In this document: piece by piece, positions 1-7,378 of the stretch
Layout: each line of letters starts with the position of its first letter
Position numbering within the stretch: the stretch's first letter is position 1
NCBI GenBank assembly: GCA_014800685.1
Contig: JAAVFQ010000008.1
Coordinates: 1-64,000, forward strand
Length of the DNA stretch: 64,000 nucleotides
Reading direction: 5' to 3'
Source of the DNA: Bacteroidales bacterium
Lineage (GTDB): Bacteria; Bacteroidota; Bacteroidia; Bacteroidales; Muribaculaceae
Notes under the pieces: generated by a model
Database searches by the model: none
What the model saw: the letters and a program-made list of their open reading frames with translations, nothing else
Told to the model about the DNA's origin: nothing
Translations under genes and position numbers: made by a program

Positions 1-82
1 AACCCTCATTTAAGTTTTTCCCCAAAGTATATCTCAGGAGTGGCAAATGCAGCCTGAATCTCCCGATTTTATGTATAAAATA

Positions 83-117
83 GAGACTGTCTAACTTTGG
101 TTGTTAGACAGCCTCTC
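83..117. terminator. Strong stem-loop, probable terminator
   Basis: The arms at 83-95 and 103-117 pair as GAGACTGTCTAAC with GTTAGACAGCCTCTC around a 7-base loop, with one mismatch. No gene is visible in bases 1-82, so the stem-loop may end a gene outside the window or the minus-strand kinase gene that stops at 245. There is a T-rich stretch (gtttttaag) a few bases downstream on the plus strand, so direction is uncertain. Confidence 0.5.
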
Positions 118-244
118 TTAGGTTTTTAAGAATAAGACAGATGCAAGGCGCTGAGGCCGAGGCTGAAGGGAGCATACCCACGTATGTGACCGAAGCCGAA
201 TGGCGTTAGCAACGCCGCAGATGGTCTATTTCGGACGGATACAC
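118..244. repeat. Stem-loop-rich intergenic segment, possible dispersed repeat
   Basis: This non-coding stretch lies next to the stop codon of the kinase gene. It holds two perfect small hairpins: CATAC-ccac-GTATG at 173-186 and GGCGTT-agc-AACGCC at 202-216. They are flanked by loosely mirrored GC-rich words (gaggctgaagg near 159 and accgaagccga near 190). The base composition differs from the AT-rich spacers elsewhere in the window. I have an impression, not a verified match, that similar sequence recurs between genes in other Bacteroidales genomes. No second copy is seen in this window. Confidence 0.35.
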
Positions 245-955
245 CTAAATCTGCCACATCCTGCAGCCTTTCAGACAATGCTTCATCCGCCTTATCAGGC
301 TGCGGCGGCGGCAGTCAGACAGATAGCGAGACATCACCCCGCTCATACTTCTCCCCTCACGCTGCGAATAATAGGCAACGAGCCACTCCATCTCCTCACC
401 TTCAAATCCGCTGCGCCCGAAGGCGTGAAGAAGAGCCAGCGGAGTCACTGCCTTCCCTTTCAAGAGCCTATTGATATCGACCAGCGCCAGCCTCTCATTC
501 CCATTTTCATCCGTCTGCAGAATAAAATTACCGAGATTGGAGTCGCGCAAAAGTATTCCCTTTTGAGCCATATCAGCCATTACCTTGCCATAGAGCGATA
601 TCAACTCCGCACGCCGTTTTGCATCAGCCTTCTCCATCGCCTCTTTGAGAGTATCGCCGGAGATAAAGGCGCAGACATACACGCTGTCAAGATAAAAGCC
701 ACACGATTTACGAACGCTCCATGCCAGTGGCTCCGGAGTGTCAAATCCGTTGGAGAGCAGCAGCCGGGCGTTTTCATAAGAACGCTCGGCCTTTGTCTTG
801 CGAAAAAAGGAATATATCAGATGATTGGCCCACGTGGCTTTTCGGAACTGCTTTACGACTACTTTTCGGCCGAGCCAGTCGCCTATGGCCACATAATTTC
901 TGCCACGCTTTATCACGCGCTCTTCACGGAAATCCTCGAAGTGAAATGGTGTCAT
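245..955 (-). CDS. Kdo/WaaP-family lipopolysaccharide kinase-like protein
   Basis: This protein of about 236 residues has a protein-kinase-like fold of the lipopolysaccharide kinase (WaaP/InaA) type. Visible features are a lysine-bearing strand (GRKVVVKQF), a catalytic-loop-like stretch (LLRDSNLGNFIL) with Asp and Asn, and a following LVDINRL that takes the place of the DFG region. Family members phosphorylate sugars of the lipid A core (Kdo or heptose) at the inner membrane, but the substrate here is unknown. A GTG start at 1000 would add 15 residues. I prefer the ATG at 955 because homology-like sequence begins there. It lies downstream of the phosphohexomutase on the same strand with a short gap, so co-transcription is possible. 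Confidence 0.7.
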   Translation of the reverse strand: MTPFHFEDFREERVIKRGRNYVAIGDWLGRKVVVKQFRKATWANHLIYSFFRKTKAERSYENARLLLSNGFDTPEPLAWSVRKSCGFYLDSVYVCAFISGDTLKEAMEKADAKRRAELISLYGKVMADMAQKGILLRDSNLGNFILQTDENGNERLALVDINRLLKGKAVTPLALLHAFGRSGFEGEEMEWLVAYYSQREGRSMSGVMSRYLSDCRRRSLIRRMKHCLKGCRMWQI

Positions 956-1038
956 AAGAAAGGAAAGCGGTGTGCCGAAATCTGCGTTCCGCCACACCAC
1001 TCTTTATTACTTCTGTATGTTCTTTTTCAGATTAATTA

Positions 1039-2790
1039 TCAAGCCACGCCGAGGTCAGAAAGAATCTGATCTATGCGCTTTTCAGCCTTCTCCACGGTCT
1101 CTTCATACTTATCCTTGGAGGGCATATCCTCGCGCACCTCGATGTAGAACTTAATCTTCGGCTCAGTGCCGGAGGGGCGGACAGACACCTTATCGCCGGC
1201 CTCTGTGAAGAACTGGAGCACGTTAGAGGTAGTGGGGAAATTCATCTTCTCCACATCGCCGGTCTTTAGGTTACGGCAGTTGAGGTCGCTATAGTCCTTG
1301 ATGGTTACCACTTCCGAGCCTGCGAGAGTCTTGGGAGGATTTTCACGGAAGTTCTTCATCATGGCGACAATCTCGTCAGCGCCGGTCTTGCCCGGGCGCA
1401 CGATGCTTATGTTGCGCTCGCGTGAGAATCCATATTTTTCATATATATCGATAAGGAGTTCGTAGAGGTTCATATCCTTATCAGCTGCCCAGGCCGCCAT
1501 TTCAGCCATAAGAGAGTTGGCAGAGATAGAGTCCTTGTCGCGGCAGAAAGTCTCTGCGAGAAATCCGAAGCTCTCCTCACCGCCACCGATGTAACGGGCG
1601 TTGCCCTCCATATTGCGGATGACATCGGCAATCCACTTGAAACCGGTATAGCAGTCATAGCACTTCACTCCGTTGGCATCAGCGATACGCTTGATTGTCT
1701 CTGTGGTGACAATAGTCTTCACGCAGAATTCATTGCCGGTGATTTTGCCGAGCTCTGCATTGCGGGTGATCAGATAATTAAGAAGAAGCATGCAGAGCTG
1801 ATTGCCGTTGACGAGCTTATACTCGCCCTTCTTATCTCTGACTACGAGCGCGATACGGTCGGCATCCGGGTCGGCAGCGAGCACGATGTCGGCATCCACA
1901 GCCTTGGCCTTGGCAATAGCCATATCAAGCGCCTCTGAGTTTTCGGGATTCGGAGACTTAACGGTGGGGAAATCGCCATTCTGAATGTCCTGATCGGGCA
2001 CATGAAGCACATTGTGGAATCCCCAGCGTTCCAGCGAACGATACATGAGTCGTGAGCCTACGCCATGAAGAGGTGTGTAGACGATCTTCATCATTGAGTG
2101 ACGCTTGTCAGCCTCGGGAGAGAGGGAAAGTGAATGAACATCCTCAAGGAATTTTTCATCCATTTCCGGACCGATAATCTCTATCAGTTTCGGATCGGGA
2201 GTGAATTTTATCTGGTCTACAGACGTAATGGCATTCACATATTCGATGGTCTTGACATCGTGGGGGGCGATCATCTGCGCGCCATCGCTCCAGTAAGCCT
2301 TATATCCATTATATTCTCTGGGGTTATGGCTGGCCGTAATCATGACGCCGCTCTGGCATCCGAGCTTGCGGATAGCGTATGAAACCTCCGGCGTGGGGCA
2401 TCCGGAATCGAAAAGATAGACCTTGATGCCGTTTGCTGAGAAAATGTCAGCGGTGAGCTTGGCAAACTTCGGAGAATTATGACGCACATCGTAACCCACA
2501 ACGACGCTAATCTGAGGAAGCTCCTTGAAGACATCGTTGAGATAGTTGGCCAGACCCTGCGTAGCGGCGCCGACAGTGTAGATATTCATTCTATTTGAGC
2601 CGGGGCCCATGATGCCTCGCAGGCCACCCGTGCCGAATTCAAGATCCTTATAGAATGATTCTATCAGATTGGTCTTATCTTCTGCCTCAAGCATGGCCTT
2701 AACGGCAGTGCGTGTTTCTTCATCATATTGAGGGCCGAGCCATTTATTGGCCTTTTCGGTCACTAATGCGATTAACTGATCGTTGCTCAT
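1039..2790 (-). CDS. Phospho-sugar mutase (phosphoglucomutase/phosphomannomutase family)
   Basis: This is a 583-residue alpha-D-phosphohexomutase that interconverts hexose-1- and hexose-6-phosphates through a phosphoserine intermediate in the cytoplasm. All four signature sites are visible: the phosphoserine loop TASHNP (Ser about 154), the Mg-binding DPDADR loop (about 305), the sugar-binding GGGEESFGF loop (about 395), and the phosphate-binding RPSGTEPKIKFY near the C-terminus. The length matches the PgcA-like bacterial branch of about 580 residues. It starts at an ATG and is divergent from yicC. The sequence alone does not decide between glucose and mannose specificity. Confidence 0.93.
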   Translation of the reverse strand: MSNDQLIALVTEKANKWLGPQYDEETRTAVKAMLEAEDKTNLIESFYKDLEFGTGGLRGIMGPGSNRMNIYTVGAATQGLANYLNDVFKELPQISVVVGYDVRHNSPKFAKLTADIFSANGIKVYLFDSGCPTPEVSYAIRKLGCQSGVMITASHNPREYNGYKAYWSDGAQMIAPHDVKTIEYVNAITSVDQIKFTPDPKLIEIIGPEMDEKFLEDVHSLSLSPEADKRHSMMKIVYTPLHGVGSRLMYRSLERWGFHNVLHVPDQDIQNGDFPTVKSPNPENSEALDMAIAKAKAVDADIVLAADPDADRIALVVRDKKGEYKLVNGNQLCMLLLNYLITRNAELGKITGNEFCVKTIVTTETIKRIADANGVKCYDCYTGFKWIADVIRNMEGNARYIGGGEESFGFLAETFCRDKDSISANSLMAEMAAWAADKDMNLYELLIDIYEKYGFSRERNISIVRPGKTGADEIVAMMKNFRENPPKTLAGSEVVTIKDYSDLNCRNLKTGDVEKMNFPTTSNVLQFFTEAGDKVSVRPSGTEPKIKFYIEVREDMPSKDKYEETVEKAEKRIDQILSDLGVA

Positions 2791-3007
2791 AGTTTTATCG
2801 TTTTATTCTTTTCCTATCCGACGCCGGAGGAAACGCATTCTCTCCCCTATGCCGGACACTCTTTACTAATTAAACGCATCACACACTTAAAAGTTTTCCA
2901 ACGCTCATCGTTCGTGCAGATTCTATTAAATTTACGCTGTTTCCCCACTTCACTCTTGCGGGTTGGGGGCATAAGATAGCGTCATAAAATAAAAGATGGC
3001 CCGATGG

Positions 3008-3038
3008 TTGTCAAATTCAATTTTTTTTACTAATTTTG
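3008..3038 (+). promoter_or_regulatory. Bacteroidetes-type promoter upstream of yicC
   Basis: TAATTTTG at 3031-3038 matches the Bacteroidetes -7 consensus TAnnTTTG, and TTG at 3008-3010 sits 20 bases upstream at the -33 position. The start codon of yicC follows at 3082. It probably drives yicC and gmk. Confidence 0.75.
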
Positions 3039-3081
3039 CAGAGCCCCGCACATATTTTTCACCTCAAGAAAGAGCAGCAAG

Positions 3082-3960
3082 ATGTTGAAATCAATGACGG
3101 GCTTCGGACGCGGCGTGGCGTCCTCCCCTAACAAGAAGATAACTGTAGAAATCAAGTCGCTTAACTCCAAGCAGCTTGACCTCACCATGCGTGTGCCACA
3201 CTATTTCAGGGAGGCAGAAGTGGAAATGAGGAATAAACTAAGCGAGGCTCTGCGAAGGGGCAAGGTAGAAATGATGGTGTCTGTGGAGTCTAACGTCCCG
3301 GAAACTTCCGCCATAGTGAATATCGATGTCCTCTCCTCTTATAAGAAGCAGATAGAAGACCTCGGAAACGCCCTGCAGCTGCCGGAACCTGCCGACTGGT
3401 ATGCTACTCTCCTTAAGCTCCCCGATGCTCTGCGCACTGCTCAGGCTGAAGTAAGCGCTGAGGACATCAACGCTCTGCATCTGGCTACCGATGAGGCGCT
3501 CAAAGGGCTTGATGAGTTCAGAAGTCGCGAGGGTGAGAGACTTTCGCTCTTCTTCCGCTCCAAGATAGAAAACATCGGCGAGCTCCTGAAACGTACAGAG
3601 GTGTTTGAGGCTGAACGTATTCCCAAGATCCGCAAACGTCTGGAAGAGCAACTCGAAAAACTCTCCGGAATAGAGTATGAGCCGGGTCGGCTTGAGCAGG
3701 AGATGATTTTCTACATTGAGAAGCTGGACATCAATGAGGAAAAACAGCGTCTCCGCTCCCATCTCAATTATTTCGTGGAGACGATGGAGAGCAACGACGC
3801 TCAGGGTCTCGGAAAGAAACTCGGATTCATCTCTCAGGAAATGGGCAGAGAAATCAATACGCTCGGCTCAAAGTCAAATAATGCCGACATGCAGCGCATG
3901 GTAGTGCTTATGAAAGACGAACTCGAACAAATCAAGGAGCAGGTGCTCAACGTGCTCTGA
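3082..3960 (+). CDS. YicC family endoribonuclease
   Basis: This 292-residue protein matches YicC throughout. It has the N-terminal MLKSMTGFGR motif, a middle acidic/helical region, and the conserved C-terminal region that includes EKLDINEEKQRLRSHL and GKKLGFISQEMGREINTLGSK. YicC proteins are metal-dependent endoribonucleases linked to small-RNA turnover in E. coli; the substrate in Bacteroidales is not known. It stands first in a plus-strand run with gmk 42 bases downstream, the usual neighbour in many bacteria, and has a clear promoter at 3008-3038. Confidence 0.92.
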   Translation: MLKSMTGFGRGVASSPNKKITVEIKSLNSKQLDLTMRVPHYFREAEVEMRNKLSEALRRGKVEMMVSVESNVPETSAIVNIDVLSSYKKQIEDLGNALQLPEPADWYATLLKLPDALRTAQAEVSAEDINALHLATDEALKGLDEFRSREGERLSLFFRSKIENIGELLKRTEVFEAERIPKIRKRLEEQLEKLSGIEYEPGRLEQEMIFYIEKLDINEEKQRLRSHLNYFVETMESNDAQGLGKKLGFISQEMGREINTLGSKSNNADMQRMVVLMKDELEQIKEQVLNVL

Positions 3961-4002
3961 CACCCTATTGAGTCTACTAAGAAATCACTTTCTGAAATTG
4001 AA

Positions 4003-4575
4003 ATGGATAAAGGCAAGATAATAATCCTCTCAGCCCCTTCAGGCACCGGGAAATCCACCATAATCCGCCAGCTCATGGAGATGCCTGACCTCAACCTGGG
4101 ATTCTCCATCTCGGCTACCTCTCGCTCTCCCCGTCAAGGTGAAGAGCATGGAAGGGAATATTACTTCATCTCCGAAGAAGACTTCCGTGACAGGGTGGCC
4201 CGCGGTGAGTTCGTGGAGTGGGAAGAGGTCTATGCCGGCACCTGCTACGGCACTCTTCTCTCCGAAGTGGAAAGAGTCACGGGGAGTGGCAAAAATCTCA
4301 TCATGGATATTGACGTGAAAGGAGGCGTAAATGTCAAGGAGCGTTTTGGCGACGACGCTCTCTCCATTTTCATTCTTCCTCCTGACCTCGACACTCTCGC
4401 CCGCCGCCTGCGCGGCCGTGCCACTGACAGCGAGGAGAAGATAGCTCAGCGTCTTGCAAAGGCCGAATATGAACTGTCGTTTGCCGACCGCTATGACAGG
4501 CAAATTGTAAATGACTCTCTCCCGGAGGCTGTCTCTGAGGTAAGAAACGCCATTCTCTCTTTCTTAGGCAAGTAG
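4003..4575 (+). CDS. gmk: Guanylate kinase
   Basis: This 190-residue enzyme phosphorylates GMP to GDP with ATP, an essential step in GTP and dGTP supply. It carries the P-loop SAPSGTGKST (residues about 10-19), the GMP-binding SATSRSPRQGE and GREYYF motifs, and the lid-region arginines RRLRGRATDS. The length is typical of the bacterial enzyme. It lies 42 bases after yicC and 121 bases before nadD, and is probably co-transcribed with yicC. IMP dehydrogenase (guaB) of the same purine route lies about 40 kb away in this window. Confidence 0.96.
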   Translation: MDKGKIIILSAPSGTGKSTIIRQLMEMPDLNLGFSISATSRSPRQGEEHGREYYFISEEDFRDRVARGEFVEWEEVYAGTCYGTLLSEVERVTGSGKNLIMDIDVKGGVNVKERFGDDALSIFILPPDLDTLARRLRGRATDSEEKIAQRLAKAEYELSFADRYDRQIVNDSLPEAVSEVRNAILSFLGK

Positions 4576-4622
4576 GGTTTCAAATTTAAACCATAGATTA
4601 TTCTTATAGCAGACAATTCAAC

Positions 4623-4649
4623 TAAGTAAGTATTCAAAATTAAACGATA
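4623..4649 (-). repeat. Short end fragment of the TIR repeat family
   Basis: This 27-base stretch (taagtaagtattcaaaattaaacgata) matches the right-hand end of the 187-bp element at 40976-41162, in inverted orientation. It lies in the gmk-nadD gap with no other part of the element. A small hairpin (agcc-ttagc-ggct, then cttttatt) follows at about 4661-4680. Confidence 0.6.
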
Positions 4650-4696
4650 ATATGGGTTGAAGCCTTAGCGGCTCTTTTATTCACATTTCTTTCTCA

Positions 4697-5323
4697 ATGG
4701 GCAATATCTCTTCTCAAGACATCACTCTTATATATGGGGGCACTTTCGACCCTATTCATAACGGACACATCATGCTCGCCCGCTATGTAGCGTCTCTTCC
4801 GGATGTGAAAGAGGTCTGGCTCATGATTTCTCCTCAAAATCCTCTGAAACAGACTTCCAGAATTTCAGATGATCGCACTCGCCTGAAGATGGCCTCCATT
4901 GCCCTTGAAGATGAAGAGGCTCCAATCCGCGTCTCAGACTTCGAGACCCTTCTCCCCAAGCCTACTTACACGGCCGAGACGCTCAGACGTCTGTCGCAAA
5001 AATATCCTGAAAGAAGATTCGGACTGCTCATCGGCTCGGACAACTGGCTCTGCTTTGACTTATGGCGCGAAGCCCCCTACATCCTCTCCCACCACCCTAT
5101 CTTCATCTATCCGCGCCCCGGATATGAGGCCGGCGACTATCGTCCTGAAGCACTCTCAGCTATAGAGCATCCCGGTGTCACCTATCTTGAGAATGCCCCT
5201 CTGGCCGACATCTCATCTACTCACATACGCAGTCTACTGGCAGCCGGGATTTCTCCGGAGGGATTGACCCCCAAGCCTGTGGCTGACTTTATTCTTGAAA
5301 ATCATGAACGACTATATAGATAA
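4697..5323 (+). CDS. nadD: Nicotinate-nucleotide adenylyltransferase
   Basis: This 208-residue nucleotidyltransferase joins nicotinate mononucleotide to ATP, giving deamido-NAD for NAD synthesis. The N-terminal GGTFDPIHNGH motif (His-x-x-His at about 21-24) binds ATP. The C-terminal ISSTHIRSLL matches the conserved (S/T)xxxxR phosphate-binding site. GSDNW in the middle is also typical of NadD. Length is normal. The 3' end overlaps the start of the DUF5063 gene by 20 bases, which suggests translational coupling. Confidence 0.94.
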   Translation: MGNISSQDITLIYGGTFDPIHNGHIMLARYVASLPDVKEVWLMISPQNPLKQTSRISDDRTRLKMASIALEDEEAPIRVSDFETLLPKPTYTAETLRRLSQKYPERRFGLLIGSDNWLCFDLWREAPYILSHHPIFIYPRPGYEAGDYRPEALSAIEHPGVTYLENAPLADISSTHIRSLLAAGISPEGLTPKPVADFILENHERLYR

Positions 5324-5855
5324 CTCAGAAGACTTCAACGAGGACTTCGCGGCTCAACCAGCCGATACCACGCATCTTATGCACATCGTAGCTCTTGCCG
5401 GTGAATATTGCGCTGTGCTGGCTGACGCCCCTTCCATGGAGAAAGAAAATTTCGTGGCTGCCATGCTCCGGCTGCTCCCCTCACTATATATCGAATTCGT
5501 CTCGACTGAGCCCCAGGGCAATGATCCCTCCTTCTTCCTGACTCAATATCTCGAAGAGGATGACTACATGAGCGTCAGCAGAGGAATAGCCGCTCTGCTC
5601 GGCGAAGATGACTCTTATCTTGAGACGATTGAGGAAGATATGAAATATTCCGACACTCCGATCGGGGCCTCTCTCTCCGAAGGACTCACAGACATCTATC
5701 AGGACCTCTTCAATTTCATCACCGAGGTGAGAGAGAGCGAAGGGCTTCAACTTGCCGAGGCCTATGATGCCTGCCACGAAAACTTCGTAATGTATTGGAG
5801 CGCTACGCTATGCAGCGTCTTGCGCCCTCTGAATAATATACGTTACGGCAAATAA
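5304..5855 (+). CDS. DUF5063 domain-containing protein
   Basis: This acidic soluble protein of about 183 residues resembles the Bacteroidetes DUF5063 family, a recall-based assignment. It has no signal peptide or membrane segment and no known catalytic motif. An upstream TTG at 5295 is possible, but the ATG at 5304 is the likely start and overlaps the nadD stop region by 20 bases. The stop codon TAA lies inside a partial copy of the dispersed repeat (aATAAGCATATCTGAC), so the last bases of the gene abut or were replaced by the repeat. Its function is unknown; nadD is its tight partner. Confidence 0.75.
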   Translation: MNDYIDNSEDFNEDFAAQPADTTHLMHIVALAGEYCAVLADAPSMEKENFVAAMLRLLPSLYIEFVSTEPQGNDPSFFLTQYLEEDDYMSVSRGIAALLGEDDSYLETIEEDMKYSDTPIGASLSEGLTDIYQDLFNFITEVRESEGLQLAEAYDACHENFVMYWSATLCSVLRPLNNIRYGK

Positions 5856-5961
5856 GCATATCTGACCGAACCTCAACGTGAAATTTGCCCGAAAGGACAA
5901 GTTTTATAGCTCAAGAGTTTTCCTATAATATTTATCGTTTCATTGTTCGAACTTACTTAAA
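5852..5961 (+). repeat. Partial (right-hand 110 bp) copy of the TIR repeat
   Basis: From AATAAGCATATCTGAC to TTCGAACTTACTTAA this segment matches the right-hand part of the 187-bp element at 40976-41162 in the same orientation. It includes the agatat-aagc-atatct remnant, the gccc-gaaa-ggac segment and the cgttt...cgaacttactta end. It fills the whole gap between the DUF5063 gene and the M18 peptidase, overlaps the stop codon of the former, and ends nine bases before the ATG of the latter. Confidence 0.8.
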
Positions 5962-5969
5962 ACAAATTT

Positions 5970-7277
5970 ATGATACAGAAACTTATAGACCGTCTCGACA
6001 GAGGCACATGTAATTTCACTGCCGCGCGCGTGATTATTGAAGACCTCGAAAATGCGGGGTTCAAGCGTCTCCTCCCCTCTGAGGAATGGAAGCTCTGCAA
6101 AGGGGGCAGATATTATGTAGTGAAGAACGATACAGCCGTCTTCGCTTTCGTCATCGGTTCTGATGTTCCCTCTGCTTCAGGCTATCATATCATCTCGGCT
6201 CACAGTGATTCTCCGGGATTCAAAATCAAACCTAACGCTGAGATTTACGGTGATGGTGGAGTGGTGAGCCTCAATGTGGAGAAATATGGTGGCGGCATAC
6301 TCTACACCTGGTTTGACCGCCCGCTATCTATTGCCGGCCGCGTACTCGTAAAGGGTGCCGACCCTCTGCATCCCGTCACTCATATTGTGGATGTCAAACG
6401 CCCGGTGGCCACTATCCCTCATCTCTCCATTCACCTTAACCGGGGTGTAAATGACGGCAATCCTCTCTCCGTGCAGAAAGATATGAAGCCGGTGGTAGGC
6501 TATTGGGATAAGGAGGCTTACGAAGAAATAAAAGCAAAAGGGGGCATCGTGAAGTGCATAGTTGCTGAGGCTATCGGCATATCCCCCGAAGAGATTCTTG
6601 ACTACGAACTGAATCTCTATCCCACAGAAAAGGCATCTCTCACCGGTGTTAACTCTGAATATCTCCAGTCCGGACGCATAGATGACCTCGAAATGGCATT
6701 CGGCGGTCTGCAGGCTCTTCTGGACTCTCTTGACACCGAAACCAAGTCTACGCGCGTGCTCGCCGTTTTTGACAATGAGGAGACCGGAAGCGGCACCAAA
6801 CAGGGCGCTCATTCTCCCGTGCTCAGAAATATTCTTGAGCGCATCTGCATTTCTGTAGAGCCTGAGAGCCGGGAAGCCTTCTTCCGCTCTCTGGCCAATT
6901 CATTCATGATTTCTGCTGACGATGCTCACGCTTGGCATCCCAACTATAATGAAAAGTTCGACCCTACCAATCATCCCGTTATCGGGGGTGGTCCGGCCAT
7001 CAAAATAAATGCCAACTGCAAATACATGACGGATGGCGACGCGGCAGCTGTCTTCGCCGAAATTTGCCGCAAGGCGGGTGTGAAATGTCAGTATTTCGTC
7101 AATCATTCCGACGTGGCAGGAGGCTCCACTCTCGGTAATATTCTCACCGGGCAGATGGACATTCGCGGCGTGGATATGGGAAACCCCGTCTGGGCCATGC
7201 ATTCAGCCATCGAGACATGCGGCGTAGCTGACCATGAAGCAGCCGTCGGTGCCTTCACCACCTTCTATCGTCTCTGA
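5970..7277 (+). CDS. M18 family aminopeptidase
   Basis: This 435-residue zinc aminopeptidase removes N-terminal, mainly acidic, residues from peptides in the cytoplasm. Metal-ligand regions of family M18 are visible: SAHSDSPGFKIKP (about residues 75-90), FDNEETGSGTKQGA (about 268-281, with the catalytic Glu), SADDAHAWHPN, and the C-terminal HSDVAGGSTLGN. The C-terminal MHSAIE is also conserved. Length is typical for aspartyl aminopeptidases. The upstream gap is filled by a repeat fragment, so its promoter may lie within that repeat or further upstream. A terminator follows at 7316-7354. Confidence 0.93.
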   Translation: MIQKLIDRLDRGTCNFTAARVIIEDLENAGFKRLLPSEEWKLCKGGRYYVVKNDTAVFAFVIGSDVPSASGYHIISAHSDSPGFKIKPNAEIYGDGGVVSLNVEKYGGGILYTWFDRPLSIAGRVLVKGADPLHPVTHIVDVKRPVATIPHLSIHLNRGVNDGNPLSVQKDMKPVVGYWDKEAYEEIKAKGGIVKCIVAEAIGISPEEILDYELNLYPTEKASLTGVNSEYLQSGRIDDLEMAFGGLQALLDSLDTETKSTRVLAVFDNEETGSGTKQGAHSPVLRNILERICISVEPESREAFFRSLANSFMISADDAHAWHPNYNEKFDPTNHPVIGGGPAIKINANCKYMTDGDAAAVFAEICRKAGVKCQYFVNHSDVAGGSTLGNILTGQMDIRGVDMGNPVWAMHSAIETCGVADHEAAVGAFTTFYRL

Positions 7278-7315
7278 TACTTTCCCGCTTGCATAAGCGA
7301 CGTCCACAATATGAA

Positions 7316-7354
7316 AAAAGAGGTGTCACCAACTACTGAATGACACCTCTTTTC
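7316..7354. terminator. Bidirectional terminator between M18 peptidase and malQ
   Basis: The arms AAAAGAGGTGTCA (7316-7328) and TGACACCTCTTTT (7341-7353) form a perfect stem with A and T tails on opposite sides. It lies between two convergent genes, so it can serve both strands. Confidence 0.85.
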
Positions 7355-7378
7355 CTATTTTTCTATTTTCTATCCCGG

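Noticed and set aside
200-1069. A 289-codon plus-strand frame at the left edge
   Set aside because: It runs antisense to the kinase gene and through the hairpin-rich segment; its translation has no recognisable features.
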